Positions 9,190 to 19,203 of a stretch of DNA of 64,000 nucleotides are shown in pieces (the stretch's first letter is position 1; each line of letters begins with the position of its first letter). This stretch comes from Sphingomonas aurea (lineage in GTDB: Bacteria > Pseudomonadota > Alphaproteobacteria > Sphingomonadales > Sphingomonadaceae): NCBI RefSeq assembly GCF_030678875.1, contig NZ_JAUUDS010000003.1, positions 248,001 through 312,000 on the forward strand. The letters run 5' to 3'. Made by a program: the position numbers and the translations under genes. The notes under the pieces are model-generated. The model did no database searches. It saw only the letters and a list, made by a program, of their open reading frames with translations, and was not told the origin of the DNA.

Positions 9190-10419
9190 TTACAGGTCGA
9201 TCAGGATCCGGGTCGGATCCTCAATCGCGTTCTTCAGCGCGACGAGGAAGGTCACCGCCTCGCGCCCGTCGATCAGGCGGTGGTCGTAGCTGAGCGCCAG
9301 ATACATCATCGGCCGCACCACGACCTGGCCGTTCACCACCACCGGGCGATCCTCGATCCGGTGCAGGCCGAGCACGGCCGACTGCGGCGGGTTGATGATC
9401 GGGGTGGACATCAGCGAGCCGAACACGCCGCCGTTGGAAATGGTGAAGGTGCCGCCCTTCATCTCGTCCATCTTCAGCGTGCCGTCCTTGGCGCGCTTGC
9501 CGAAATCGCCGATCGTCTTCTCGATGCCGGCGACCGACAGGTCCTGCGCGTCGCGGATGACCGGAACGACGAGGCCACCGGGCGAGGACACCGCGACCGA
9601 GATATCGGCATAGTCGTGATAGACGATCTCGTCGCCCTCGATCGAAGCGTTGACCGAGGGGATGTCCTTCAGCGCCATGGTCGCGGCCTTCACGAAGAAG
9701 CCCATGAAGCCAAGGCGGACGCCGTGCTTCTTCTCGAACAGGTCCTTGTACTTGGCACGCGCCTCGATCACGGCGGTCATGTCCACGTCGTTGAACGTGG
9801 TCAGCATGGCGGCGGTATTCTGCGCCTCCTTCAGGCGCTTGGCGATGGTCTGGCGCAGGCGCGTCATCTTGACGCGCTCTTCACGCCGGCCAGTGCCGGC
9901 GCGGCCGGCGGAGGCAGCGCCACCGTCCGACGCCGTGCCCGCGGCGGCGGGCGCGGCGGCTGGCTGCGACTTGGACGAAGCGGCGGCGGCGACGTCTTCC
10001 TTGGTCAGGCGACCGTCCTTGCCGGTGCCCTTGATCGTCGCAGGGTCGACGCCGTGTTCCAGCACCGCGCGGCGGACCGAGGGAGAGAGTGCGACCGCGT
10101 CACCAGCCGGCTCGGCCGGGCTCTCGGTCACCGCCGGTTGCGGGGCGGCGGCCTGCGCCGGTGCGGGCGCGGAGGCGCTGCCGGCGGCGTCGATCGTCGC
10201 TATCATCGCGCCGACCTGTACCGTGTCGCCGACCGCGACCGCGTGCTGGCCCATGACGCCGGCAACCGGCGACGGCACCTCCACCGAGACCTTGTCGGTT
10301 TCCAGGCTGGCGATCGGCTCGTCGGCGGCGACCTTGTCGCCGGGCTGCTTCAGCCACTCGCCGACGGTGGCTTCGGTGATCGATTCGCCCAGCACGGGGA
10401 CGAGAACTTCGGTGGCCAT
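9190..10419 (-). CDS. sucB: 2-oxoglutarate dehydrogenase E2 (dihydrolipoyl succinyltransferase)
   Basis: A 409-aa core subunit of the 2-oxoglutarate dehydrogenase complex; transfers succinyl groups from E1 to CoA. Domains: lipoyl domain 1-77 with the lipoylated K43 in ETDKV, an Ala/Pro linker, an E3/E1-binding domain at about 110-145 ([16 protein letters not shown]...GRLTKEDV), a second Ala/Gly linker, then the catalytic domain with YDHRLIDG containing H380 and D384. The start MATEVLVPV at 10419 is preceded by AGGAAG. It lies between sucA and lpdA in the usual order. Confidence 0.97.
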   Translation of the reverse strand: MATEVLVPVLGESITEATVGEWLKQPGDKVAADEPIASLETDKVSVEVPSPVAGVMGQHAVAVGDTVQVGAMIATIDAAGSASAPAPAQAAAPQPAVTESPAEPAGDAVALSPSVRRAVLEHGVDPATIKGTGKDGRLTKEDVAAAASSKSQPAAAPAAAGTASDGGAASAGRAGTGRREERVKMTRLRQTIAKRLKEAQNTAAMLTTFNDVDMTAVIEARAKYKDLFEKKHGVRLGFMGFFVKAATMALKDIPSVNASIEGDEIVYHDYADISVAVSSPGGLVVPVIRDAQDLSVAGIEKTIGDFGKRAKDGTLKMDEMKGGTFTISNGGVFGSLMSTPIINPPQSAVLGLHRIEDRPVVVNGQVVVRPMMYLALSYDHRLIDGREAVTFLVALKNAIEDPTRILIDL

Positions 10420-10437
10420 CTCTACTTCCTTTTGTGT

Positions 10438-10486
10438 CCCCGCAAAGGCGTGGACCCAGTTACTGGGCGCCCGCCTTCGCGGGCGC
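10438..10486. repeat. Palindromic repeat between sucA and sucB
   Basis: Two facing units: 10438-10460 (CCCCGCAAAGGCGTGGACCCAGT, slightly decayed) and 10462-10486 (ACTGGGCGCCCGCCTTCGCGGGCGC). It fills nearly all of the sucA-sucB gap and belongs to the same family as the copies at 13475, 14446 and 14807. Confidence 0.8.
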
Positions 10487-10497
10487 ACATTGGGTGG

Positions 10498-13455
10498 TTA
10501 CGCGCCGGCCTTGCCGGCCTTCTTGTCACTCTCGCGGCTGCGGCGGATTTCCTCGCGGACGCTGTGGCCGAGCGCGTCGGCGACCAGCGCGCCCTGCTCG
10601 GTCGTGTGGCGCTTCATCAGGCCGGTGGCGGGCGACGCGGCGGCCGCGCGGCCGGCATAGCGGGCGCGCTTGACGGTCGATCCGGCGGCGGCGAGCGCCT
10701 CCTCGATCAGCGGCTCGGTGAAGAACCAATAGCCCTGGTTCTTCGGCTCCTCCTGCGCCCAGATCACCTCTTCCAGGTTCGGCATCCGCTTCACCCGCTC
10801 GGCCAGCGGCTCGCCCGGGAAAGGATAGAGCTGCTCGATGCGGACGATCTGGATGCCCTGGTCTGCCGCCGCGTCTCGCGCCTCGATCAGGTCATAGGCG
10901 ACCTTGCCGGTGCACAGCACCAGCCGCTTCGTCTCCGCATCCGCCGCGCCGTTGGTGTCGGATATGATGCGCTGGAAGTGGCTGTCGCCCTGGAAATCCG
11001 CCGCTTGCGACACCGCCAGCTTGTGGCGGAGCAGCGACTTGGGCGTGAAGACGATCAGGGGTTTCCGGAAGCTGCGATGCATCTGGCGGCGCAGCAGGTG
11101 GAAATAATTGGCCGGCGTGGTGCAGTTGGCGACCTGCATGTTGTCGCCTGCGCACAGCTGCAGGAACCGCTCGGGCCGGGCCGACGAATGTTCAGGCCCC
11201 TGCCCCTCGTACCCGTGCGGCAGCAGCATGACGAGACCGTTGGCGCGCAGCCACTTGGCCTCTCCGCTCGCGATGAACTGGTCGATCATGATCTGCGCGC
11301 CGTTGACGAAGTCGCCGAACTGCGCCTCCCACATTACCAGCGTCTTCGGGTCCGCGAGCGCATAGCCATATTCGAACCCGAGCACGCCGTACTCGGACAG
11401 CGGCGAGTCCAGCACCTCGAAACTGCCATGCTCCACGGTCGAGAGCGGCACATACTTATGCTCGTCGGTCTGGTCGACCCAGACGGCGTGGCGCTGGCTG
11501 AACGTGCCGCGACCGGAATCCTGGCCCGACAGGCGGACGCCGTATCCCTCGGCCTGGAGCGAGCCAAAGGCGAGCGCCTCGCCGGTCGCCCAGTCGAAGT
11601 TCGCAGCCGTAGCGAACATCTGCCGCTTGGCATCGAGAACGCGCGCCAGCGTCTTGTGGACCTGGATCGTGTCGGGGATCGTCGTCAGCGTGCGGCCCAG
11701 GCTGTCGAACAGCTTGGGATTGATGCCGGTTTCGGCGGTGCGGCGATCGGTCAGGCGCTCGGTCGGCGCGGACAGGCCGGTCCAGCGGCCGGCGAACCAG
11801 TCGGCCTTGTTCGGCTTGTAGCTCGCGCCCGCCTCGAACTCGCCTTCCAGACGCGCGACATATTGCGCGACGTTGTCATCGACCCACTTCGCGTCGACGA
11901 CGCCCTCGGCCTCCAGCCGCTTGGCATAGATCGCGCTGACCGGCTGATGATCCTTGATGACCTTGTACATCAGCGGCTGGGTGAAGCTCGGCTCGTCGCC
12001 CTCGTTATGGCCGAAGCGGCGATAGCACCACATGTCGATGACGATGTCGCGGTGGAACTTCTGGCGGAATTCCATCGCCATCTTGGTGGCGAAGGTCACC
12101 GCCTCCGGATCGTCGCCGTTGACGTGGAAGATCGGCGCCTGGACACCCTTCGCCACGTCGGACGAATAGGGCGAGGAGCGCGCGAACTGCGGGCTCGTCG
12201 TGAAGCCGATCTGGTTGTTGATGATGAAGTGGACGCAGCCGCCGGTGTTGTAGCCGCGGATGCCCGAGAAGCCGAGGCACTCCCACACGATCCCCTGGCC
12301 CGCGAACGCGGCGTCGCCGTGGATCAGCACGGGCAGCGCGGCGGTGTGTTCCTTCAGGTCGTTGGTCAGCGTCTGGATCGCGCGGGTCTTGCCCAGCACG
12401 ACCGGGTCCGCCGCCTCGAGATGCGAGGGGTTGGCGACCAGCGACATATGGACCTTGTGCCCGTCGAACTCACGGTCGGTCGAGGTGCCCAGGTGATACT
12501 TCACGTCGCCCGAGCCGCCGATATCGTCCGGGTTGGCCGATCCGCCGGCAAACTCGTGGAAGATCACGCGCAGCGGCTTGGCCATGACATTGGCGAGTAC
12601 GTTCAGCCGGCCGCGATGCGCCATGCCGATCACGATCTCGCGCACGCCGGCCTGGCCGCCATATTTGATGACCGATTCCAGCGCCGGGATCATGCTCTCG
12701 CCGCCGTCCAGGCCGAAGCGCTTGGTGCCGACATATTTACGGCCCAGGAACTTTTCCCACTGCTCGGCCTCGATCACCTTGTTCAGGATCGCCTTCTTGC
12801 CGTCGGTGGTGAACTCGATCGCCTTGTCCTGGCCCTCCATGCGGTCCTGGAGGAAGCGACGCTCCTCGACATCGGCGATGTGCATGAATTCCAGCCCGAC
12901 ATTGCCGCAGTAATTCTTGCGCAGCGTGTCGACGAGCTGGCGGATCGTCGCCCACTCGAACCCCATCGTGCCGCCGAGATAGACCGGGCGGTCGAGGTCA
13001 TTGTCGGAGAAGCCGTGATATTCGGTGCGCAGATCCTCCGGCATCTCGCGCTTGACGAGGCCGAGCGGGTCGAGATTGGCGGCATAGTGGCCGCGCACCC
13101 GGTAGGTGCGGATCAGCAGCTGCGCGCGGATCGCGTCGGCCGCGGCCTTGACGATATCGTCCTTCGACGGCGCCGCGGCGGCGGGTGCGGCAGGCTTGCC
13201 ACCGCGCGCCGGCTTGGGTGCCGGCTCCATCTGGGTAGGGTCGAGGCCGGCGGTCAGGTCGTCGGTGGTGGTCAGCGGCCAACGGTCGCTCTGCCAGCTC
13301 GGCTGCGACGCGCCGCCCTCCAGCCCCTCGAAGAAGCCGCGCCAGCCGGCGTCGACCGAACCGGGGTCGGTGCTGTACTTCGCGTACAGCCCTTCGATGA
13401 ACGCCGGGCTGACGCCCGCGGCGATGTCGCTGAAATCCTGGCCTTCGTAGCCCAT
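10498..13455 (-). CDS. sucA: 2-oxoglutarate dehydrogenase E1
   Basis: Thiamine diphosphate enzyme that decarboxylates 2-oxoglutarate and succinylates the lipoyl group of SucB. At 985 aa it has the normal length. Visible: the N-terminal E2-binding helix region (FIEGLYAKYSTDP near 18-30), a Pro/Ala-rich linker, then the E1 core with GMAHRGRLNVLAN, the ThDP-binding stretch DPEAVTFA...HNEGDEPSFTQP, and the transketolase-like C-terminal part with SQRHAVWVDQ and LPHGYEGQGPEHSSAR. The start MGYEGQDFSD at 13455 has AGGTGAG eight bases upstream; a GTG two codons earlier would sit too close to that site. sucD is upstream and sucB downstream. Confidence 0.97.
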   Translation of the reverse strand: MGYEGQDFSDIAAGVSPAFIEGLYAKYSTDPGSVDAGWRGFFEGLEGGASQPSWQSDRWPLTTTDDLTAGLDPTQMEPAPKPARGGKPAAPAAAAPSKDDIVKAAADAIRAQLLIRTYRVRGHYAANLDPLGLVKREMPEDLRTEYHGFSDNDLDRPVYLGGTMGFEWATIRQLVDTLRKNYCGNVGLEFMHIADVEERRFLQDRMEGQDKAIEFTTDGKKAILNKVIEAEQWEKFLGRKYVGTKRFGLDGGESMIPALESVIKYGGQAGVREIVIGMAHRGRLNVLANVMAKPLRVIFHEFAGGSANPDDIGGSGDVKYHLGTSTDREFDGHKVHMSLVANPSHLEAADPVVLGKTRAIQTLTNDLKEHTAALPVLIHGDAAFAGQGIVWECLGFSGIRGYNTGGCVHFIINNQIGFTTSPQFARSSPYSSDVAKGVQAPIFHVNGDDPEAVTFATKMAMEFRQKFHRDIVIDMWCYRRFGHNEGDEPSFTQPLMYKVIKDHQPVSAIYAKRLEAEGVVDAKWVDDNVAQYVARLEGEFEAGASYKPNKADWFAGRWTGLSAPTERLTDRRTAETGINPKLFDSLGRTLTTIPDTIQVHKTLARVLDAKRQMFATAANFDWATGEALAFGSLQAEGYGVRLSGQDSGRGTFSQRHAVWVDQTDEHKYVPLSTVEHGSFEVLDSPLSEYGVLGFEYGYALADPKTLVMWEAQFGDFVNGAQIMIDQFIASGEAKWLRANGLVMLLPHGYEGQGPEHSSARPERFLQLCAGDNMQVANCTTPANYFHLLRRQMHRSFRKPLIVFTPKSLLRHKLAVSQAADFQGDSHFQRIISDTNGAADAETKRLVLCTGKVAYDLIEARDAAADQGIQIVRIEQLYPFPGEPLAERVKRMPNLEEVIWAQEEPKNQGYWFFTEPLIEEALAAAGSTVKRARYAGRAAAASPATGLMKRHTTEQGALVADALGHSVREEIRRSRESDKKAGKAGA

Positions 13456-13474
13456 CGTCACTCACCTTTTTGTG

Positions 13475-13528
13475 CCCCCGCGAAGGCGGGGGCCCAGTAC
13501 TGTGTTCCCGCCTTCGCGGGAACACAGT
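13475..13528. repeat. Palindromic repeat between sucD and sucA
   Basis: A 24-base unit at 13475-13498 (core CCCGCGAAGGCGGG, tail CCCAGT) abuts an inverted unit at 13499-13528 whose hairpin is extended by ACTGTGTT/AACACAGT. The whole gap can fold as a large cruciform or RNA hairpin. Confidence 0.85.
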
Positions 13529-13537
13529 GAAGGGCGT

Positions 13538-14422
13538 TCAGCCCTTCAGCACCTCGAGCAGGGTCGAACCCAGCTCCGACGGGCTGGCCGCGACCTTGAT
13601 CCCGGCCGCCTCCATCGCCGCGATCTTGCTCTCGGCATCGCCCTTGCCGCCCGACACGATCGCGCCGGCATGGCCCATGCGGCGACCCGGGGGCGCGGTG
13701 CGGCCCGCGATGAAGCCGGCCATCGGCTTCTTGCGGCCGCGCTTGGCCTCGTCGATCAGGAACTGCGCGGCCTGCTCCTCGGCGTCGCCGCCGATCTCGC
13801 CGATCATGATGATCGACTGGGTCGCCTCGTCGGCCAGGAACAGCTCGAGCACGTCGATGAAGTTGGTACCGTTGACCGGATCGCCGCCGATGCCGACCGC
13901 GGTGGTCTGGCCCAGGCCGGCGTTCGAGGTCTGGAACACCGCCTCATAGGTCAGCGTGCCCGAGCGCGAGACGACGCCGACCGAACCCTGGCGGAAGATC
14001 GAGCCCGGCATGATGCCGATCTTGCACTCGCCGGGGGTGAGCACGCCGGGGCAGTTCGGACCGATCAGCCGCGACTTCGATCCCGACAGTGCGCGCTTGA
14101 CGCGGACCATGTCGAGCACCGGGATACCCTCGGTGATGGTCACGATCAGCGGGATCTCGGCGTCGATCGCCTCGAGGATCGAGTCGGCCGCGAAGGGAGG
14201 CGGGACGTAGATCACGCTGGCATCAGCGCCGGTCTTCGCCTTCGCCTCGGCCACGGTGTCGAACACCGGCAGGTCGAGGTGGGTGGTGCCGCCCTTGCCC
14301 GGCGTGACGCCGCCGACCATCTGCGTGCCGTATTCCAGCGCCGCCTTGGTATGGAAGCTGCCGGTCTCGCCGGTCATGCCCTGGGTGATGACCTTGGTAT
14401 TCTTGTCGACGAGGATGCTCAT
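13538..14422 (-). CDS. sucD: Succinyl-CoA synthetase alpha subunit
   Basis: A 294-aa ligase subunit that carries the phosphohistidine intermediate; converts succinyl-CoA to succinate with NTP synthesis. Visible: N-terminal CoA-binding Rossmann domain with [21 protein letters not shown], and GPNCPG, then the ligase domain with the active His251 in [14 protein letters not shown]. The start MSILVDKNT is preceded by a GGAG-like GGGAGCTAAG and sits just after a repeat. The beta subunit gene sucC, which usually sits directly beside sucD, is not in this window; the place next to mdh is held by a GIY-YIG gene instead. Confidence 0.97.
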   Translation of the reverse strand: MSILVDKNTKVITQGMTGETGSFHTKAALEYGTQMVGGVTPGKGGTTHLDLPVFDTVAEAKAKTGADASVIYVPPPFAADSILEAIDAEIPLIVTITEGIPVLDMVRVKRALSGSKSRLIGPNCPGVLTPGECKIGIMPGSIFRQGSVGVVSRSGTLTYEAVFQTSNAGLGQTTAVGIGGDPVNGTNFIDVLELFLADEATQSIIMIGEIGGDAEEQAAQFLIDEAKRGRKKPMAGFIAGRTAPPGRRMGHAGAIVSGGKGDAESKIAAMEAAGIKVAASPSELGSTLLEVLKG

Positions 14423-14445
14423 CTTAGCTCCCAACTCCATTGTAT

Positions 14446-14492
14446 CCCCGCGAAGGCGGGGACCCAGTACTGGGCTCCCGCCTTCGCGGGAG
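14446..14492. repeat. Palindromic repeat on the sucD side of the GIY-YIG gene
   Basis: Unit 14446-14468 (CCCCGCGAAGGCGGGGACCCAGT) faces unit 14468-14492 (TACTGGGCTCCCGCCTTCGCGGGAGC). It begins right after the sucD start region and ends nine bases from the stop of the GIY-YIG gene. Confidence 0.85.
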
Positions 14493-14501
14493 CACGAGAT
14501 A

Positions 14502-14792
14502 TCAGAACAACGACTGGTACAAATCGAGCCAGTCGGGGTTCTTCTGTTCAATCAGCCGCAGCTTCCAGTCGCGGTTCCATTTCTTCAACTGGCGCTCGCG
14601 AAGTCTCGCATTGTCCAGTGCGTCGTGGACCTCATACCAGACCAGCAGCGTGCAACCATGTTTTCGGGTGAAGCCTTCGACCATGCCGTTGCGGTGCTGG
14701 TACGCCCGTGCGGCGAGATCGCTGGTTACACCGATATAGATCGTTCCATTCACCCGGCTGGCCATGATGTAGACGAAGCCGGACCTCTCCAT
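14502..14792 (-). CDS. Small GIY-YIG nuclease-family protein
   Basis: A 96-aa single-domain protein with GFVYIMAS and [10 protein letters not shown], the spaced G-Y and Y-I-G strands of the family, then R31-like [10 protein letters not shown] and a later Glu in [10 protein letters not shown]. Such YhbQ/SLX1-like proteins cleave or nick DNA, though the cellular role of the single-domain kind is unclear. The start is put at ATG 14792 with GGGAAAG upstream; TTG 14807 would add five residues. Base use is visibly more A/T-rich and the protein richer in Lys, Asn and Tyr than its neighbours, suggesting a later arrival. Palindromic repeat units lie on both sides in opposite orientation. It sits between mdh and sucD, where sucC is common. 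Confidence 0.85.
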   Translation of the reverse strand: MERSGFVYIMASRVNGTIYIGVTSDLAARAYQHRNGMVEGFTRKHGCTLLVWYEVHDALDNARLRERQLKKWNRDWKLRLIEQKNPDWLDLYQSLF

Positions 14793-14806
14793 CGCGGGCT
14801 TTCCCA

Positions 14807-14830
14807 ACTGGGCCCCGGCCTTCGCCGGGG
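14807..14830. repeat. Palindromic repeat unit on the mdh side of the GIY-YIG gene
   Basis: A single unit ACTGGGCCCCGGCCTTCGCC followed by GGGG. It is the reverse complement in layout of the unit at 14446-14468, so the nuclease gene is framed by inverted copies. Confidence 0.8.
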
Positions 14831-14841
14831 AACAGCGGAGC

Positions 14842-15891
<1,050 letters not shown>

Positions 15892-15989
15892 TTAAGGATT
15901 AGTTTTGATAATGGTTCGCAAGATCAATAAGGCGATCGAGGGCTAACTTGTCCTGCGCTGGCGGGGGGATGGTGTGCGGCGTAGCCGCG

Positions 15990-17078
15990 CTACGCCGTCT
16001 CGCCATGGCCCGCGCCGAGATAGTCATCCGACTGCATCTCCTCCAGACGGCTGACGGTGCGCTGAAATTCGAAGGCGCCGTCGCCGCTGGGGTAGAGGTC
16101 AGCGGGCGCAGCATCGGCGGCGGCGAGCAGCTTGACCTTGTGTTCGTAGAGCGCGTCGATCAGCGACACGAAGCGCGCCGCCTCGTTGCGGTTCTCCGGC
16201 CCCAAGCGGGGGATGCCGACGAGGATGACGGTGTGGAACCGGCGCGCGACCGCGAGATAGTCGGCCGCGCCGCGCGCCTCGCCGCACAATTTGCGGAACG
16301 AGAAGACGGCGACACCCTTCAGCGTCTTGGGAACGTGCAGCGTACGGCCCTGGACGGCCAGATCCTCGGACGGGATCGGCTCGGTCACCTCGTGATCGGT
16401 CAGGCGGAAGAAGGCGGCGGAGAGGCTGGCGGTCGCCTCCGCACCGTTGGGCACCAGCCAGGTCTGCTGGCTACCCAGCCGGTCGCGCCGGTAATCGACC
16501 GGGCCGTTCAGCGCCAGCACGTCGAGCCGCTCCTGCACCAGCGCGATGAAGGGCAGGAAATGCTCGCGGTTCAGGCCGTTCTTGTACAGCTCCGACGGCG
16601 CACGGTTGGAAGTGGTGACGATCGTCACCCCCGCCTCGATCAGCGCGGTGAACAGCCGCGACAGGATCATCGCGTCGGGGCTGTTGGTGACCATCATCTC
16701 GTCAAAGGCGAGGAGCGGCGCCTCCTCCGCCAGCGCGGCGGCGACCGGGGGGATGGGGTCGCCCTGCTCCTTGCGCCGCTCGATCGCGATACGGCCGTGC
16801 ACCTCGAGCATGAACTCGGCGAAATGGACGCGGCGCTTCTGCGGCACGGCGACGTGCTGGAAGAACAGGTCCATCAGCATCGACTTGCCGCGACCCACGT
16901 CGCCCCAGAGATAGACGCCGCGCGCGGGCACGGTGCGGCGGCGGAGAAAGCCGGCCTTGCGAGGATGCTCAAGTTCGGTCGCGAGCGCCTGAAGGCGGGC
17001 GGCGGCGGCGGCCTGTTCCAGGTCGGGGCGCAGCTCTCCGGCGGCGATCAGCGCCTCGTAGGCGGCGAGGACGGTCAT
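15990..17078 (-). CDS. zapE: Cell division protein ZapE / AFG1-family ATPase
   Basis: A 362-aa P-loop ATPase of the AFG1 family; ZapE associates with the divisome under stress, and the mitochondrial relative AFG1 helps turn over respiratory-chain subunits. Visible: GVYLWGDVGRGKSMLMD with Walker A at 59-66, Walker B LLAFDEMMV, and a sensor-like VTIVTTSNRAPSELYKNGLNR typical of the family. The start MTVLAAYEA at 17078 was chosen because the residues upstream come from a repeat. It sits between sdhB/thioesterase and mdh, a neighbourhood shared in sphingomonads and consistent with a link to respiratory enzymes. Confidence 0.92.
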   Translation of the reverse strand: MTVLAAYEALIAAGELRPDLEQAAAAARLQALATELEHPRKAGFLRRRTVPARGVYLWGDVGRGKSMLMDLFFQHVAVPQKRRVHFAEFMLEVHGRIAIERRKEQGDPIPPVAAALAEEAPLLAFDEMMVTNSPDAMILSRLFTALIEAGVTIVTTSNRAPSELYKNGLNREHFLPFIALVQERLDVLALNGPVDYRRDRLGSQQTWLVPNGAEATASLSAAFFRLTDHEVTEPIPSEDLAVQGRTLHVPKTLKGVAVFSFRKLCGEARGAADYLAVARRFHTVILVGIPRLGPENRNEAARFVSLIDALYEHKVKLLAAADAAPADLYPSGDGAFEFQRTVSRLEEMQSDDYLGAGHGETA

Positions 17079-17089
17079 GCCCCTGTTCT

Positions 17090-17106
17090 CCCGCGAAGGC
17101 GGGCGC
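17090..17106. repeat. Single palindromic repeat unit upstream of zapE
   Basis: CCCGCGAAGGCGGGCGC at 17090-17106 is one hairpin unit of the family seen in the TCA gaps, here alone and without its facing partner. Confidence 0.7.
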
Positions 17107-17127
17107 ACGCGGGGGTGCGGGGCGGCA

Positions 17128-17577
17128 TCATGCGCGCGGCGGCTTGCGGATGGTGGCGGAGAAGGCGGCGACCCGGTGCGTGTCCTCGCCCTGCACCACC
17201 AGCCCGCGCAGGAACAACAGGCGCCCGGTCTCGCGCAGCAGCTCGACCTGCGCCTCCAGCGGCTCGCCGATCCGACCCTCGCCGATGAACTGGGTGTCGA
17301 GGCCCAGCGTCACCGCCGTCCCCGCCGTCACCAGCCCGAAGCCACGCGCGGCGGCGAACAGCGCGATGTCGATAAAGGCCAGCGTGACGCCGCCATGCAC
17401 CGCATCGCGGACGTTCGAGTGGCGATGCTCCGGCGTCATCCGCACCCGCGCCGTCCCGTCCTCGATCCGCCAGGTGATCGCACCCATCAGCGTGTTGAAC
17501 CGGGTCGGGTCGGAGGGGCGCCATTCCAGCCAGCCGGGCTGGTCGGCGACGAGCAGGTCGACGAAGGGGTCGGTCAT
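17128..17577 (-). CDS. PaaI-family thioesterase (hotdog fold)
   Basis: A 149-aa single hotdog domain that probably hydrolyses a small acyl-CoA. The active-site helix carries HGGVTLAFIDIALF at 61-74, with the preceding SNVRDAVHGG loop as in PaaI and related enzymes. The start MTDPFVDLL at 17577 is used because upstream sequence has no further similarity to the fold. It is on the same strand as sdhB and zapE with 126 bases to sdhB. The substrate cannot be judged from the sequence. Confidence 0.88.
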   Translation of the reverse strand: MTDPFVDLLVADQPGWLEWRPSDPTRFNTLMGAITWRIEDGTARVRMTPEHRHSNVRDAVHGGVTLAFIDIALFAAARGFGLVTAGTAVTLGLDTQFIGEGRIGEPLEAQVELLRETGRLLFLRGLVVQGEDTHRVAAFSATIRKPPRA

Positions 17578-17703
17578 GGAATGGGGCTCGTTCTGCTTGC
17601 GGGGGCGGCGTGGCGAAGCCACGCCGTCGGTCCTCGCTCGCGCGAGGCCGGCCGGGGTCGAGCCCGCGACGTGGATCAGCGTCGCTGATCCACTGGCTCG
17701 ACC

Positions 17704-18495
17704 TCACACGATCCTTTCAGCCTCCATCTTCTTGATCTCGGCGATCGCCTTGGCGGGGTTCAGGCCTTTGGGACAGACGTTCGCGCAGTTCATGATGGTG
17801 TGGCAGCGATAGAGGCGGAACGGATCCTCCAGCTCGTCGAGCCGGTCGCCGGTCATCTCGTCACGGCTGTCGGCCAGCCAGCGATACGCCTGGAGCAGGA
17901 TCGCCGGCCCCAGGAACTTGTCGCTGTTCCACCAATAGCTGGGGCAGCTGGTCGAGCAGCAGGCGCACAGGATGCACTCGTACAGGCCGTCGAGCTTCTG
18001 GCGGTCTTCCGGGCTCTGCAGCCGCTCCTTGCCGGCAGGCGCGGGGGTGACGGTCTGCAGCCACGGCTTGATCGAGCTGTACTGCGCGTAGAAGTGGGTG
18101 AAGTCGGGGACCAGGTCCTTGACCACGTCCATGTGCGGCAGCGGGGTGATCCGCACCTCGCCCTTCACGTCCTCGATCGCGGTCGTGCAGGCGAGGCCAT
18201 TGCGACCGTCGATGTTCATCGAGCAGGAACCGCAGATCCCCTCCCGACAAGACCGGCGGAAGGTCAGCGAGCTGTCCTGCTCCGCCTTCATCTTGATGAG
18301 CGCGTCGAGCACCATCGGCCCGCACTCGTCCAGATTGATCTCGAAATTGTCGTAACGCGGATTCTGGCCGCTGTCGGGATCGTAGCGATAGACCTTGAAC
18401 TTCTTCAACCGGCCCTTCGCCGCCGGCGCACCGGTGGCGGGGTGATCGGTGCCCTTGCTGATGCGGCTGTTCTTGGGGAGGGCGAATTCGGCCAT
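17704..18495 (-). CDS. sdhB: Succinate dehydrogenase iron-sulfur subunit
   Basis: Complex II electron-transfer subunit, 263 aa. Ligands are all present: [2Fe-2S] C83, C88, C91, C103; [4Fe-4S] C174, C177, C180 with C241 or C184; [3Fe-4S] C184, C231, C237 in the usual CxxCxxC and [17 protein letters not shown] patterns. The N-terminus ([15 protein letters not shown]) is the alphaproteobacterial form. It is separated from sdhC-sdhD-sdhA by about 3.4 kb carrying five other genes, although all four sdh genes lie on the same strand. Its own promoter is expected in the 83 bases upstream. Confidence 0.96.
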   Translation of the reverse strand: MAEFALPKNSRISKGTDHPATGAPAAKGRLKKFKVYRYDPDSGQNPRYDNFEINLDECGPMVLDALIKMKAEQDSSLTFRRSCREGICGSCSMNIDGRNGLACTTAIEDVKGEVRITPLPHMDVVKDLVPDFTHFYAQYSSIKPWLQTVTPAPAGKERLQSPEDRQKLDGLYECILCACCSTSCPSYWWNSDKFLGPAILLQAYRWLADSRDEMTGDRLDELEDPFRLYRCHTIMNCANVCPKGLNPAKAIAEIKKMEAERIV

Positions 18496-18578
18496 GCTGC
18501 GTCCCGATACCTGATATAGCGGTGGCCGTTAACATCCCTGCCGCGTCGCGGCAATGTCATGAACGCTGGCCGGCACCG

Positions 18579-19154
18579 TCAGATGATGTCGAGGACCAGG
18601 CCGCGCCGCCGCGCCTCCTCCGCCTCGATATACCAGTTGGACGGCGCCTTCTCCTTCAGCTCGGATAGCGGCACCTGCGATCCCTCGACCAGCGCGGCGA
18701 ACCCCTCGTCCTGGATGCGGATCGAGTCCGCGATCTCGTTCAGCTTGGCCTTGAGCAGATAGTCGAGCGTGCTGAGCGGACCGTTCAACTGGATCGTCGA
18801 GTTCATCAGCCGCTCGTGGATCATCAGCCGGGTGCCGCGGGTCAGGAAGCGGCTGTCGACGGGAAAGGCCGCCATGAAGGTCGCCCCTGCCGAGTAAACC
18901 GCGACCTTGCCGAGGAACAGCGTGTCCCGGCCGGTATATTCGCGGATCAGACGAATGCCGTCCCCCATCGCGCGCGCCATCTCGGGATCGCCGCCCAGCG
19001 TGGTGATCGACACGACCAGCGGACCGTCAGCAGGCGCATCCGCCACCTGCTGCTTGAAACTGGCGTACATGGCCTCGTTCACCGGCCCGTAGAGCTGGAC
19101 ATGGGGTGCGGCGAGGAGCGGATAGTTGGCGGCGTTGCCTCGGGTGTCGGTCAT
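18579..19154 (-). CDS. ClpP/SppA-like serine protease (clp-crotonase fold)
   Basis: A 191-aa protein of the ClpP/crotonase superfamily. SITTLGGDPEMARAMGDGIR at 49-68 matches the oxyanion strand region of ClpP, VYSAGATFMAAFP at 87-99 carries the presumed nucleophile S88, and LMIHERLM carries H113. The sequence departs strongly from true ClpP and there is no ATPase partner, so it is more like the stand-alone ClpP-like proteins. The start at 19154 is the ATG nearest to where similarity begins; upstream reading frame overlaps the C13 protease gene. That gene lies 49 bases upstream on the same strand, so the two proteases may be expressed together. Confidence 0.8.
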   Translation of the reverse strand: MTDTRGNAANYPLLAAPHVQLYGPVNEAMYASFKQQVADAPADGPLVVSITTLGGDPEMARAMGDGIRLIREYTGRDTLFLGKVAVYSAGATFMAAFPVDSRFLTRGTRLMIHERLMNSTIQLNGPLSTLDYLLKAKLNEIADSIRIQDEGFAALVEGSQVPLSELKEKAPSNWYIEAEEARRRGLVLDII

Positions 19155-19203
19155 GGCGCGGCAAACCCGGTGCGGGTGGCGAGGTTCCGTGGACCCGGCG
19201 TTT

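Noticed and set aside
8887..13530. Open frame of over 1500 codons on the plus strand opposite lpdA, sucB and sucA
   Set aside because: It crosses three real genes and their repeat-filled gaps on the other strand; no domain is recognisable.
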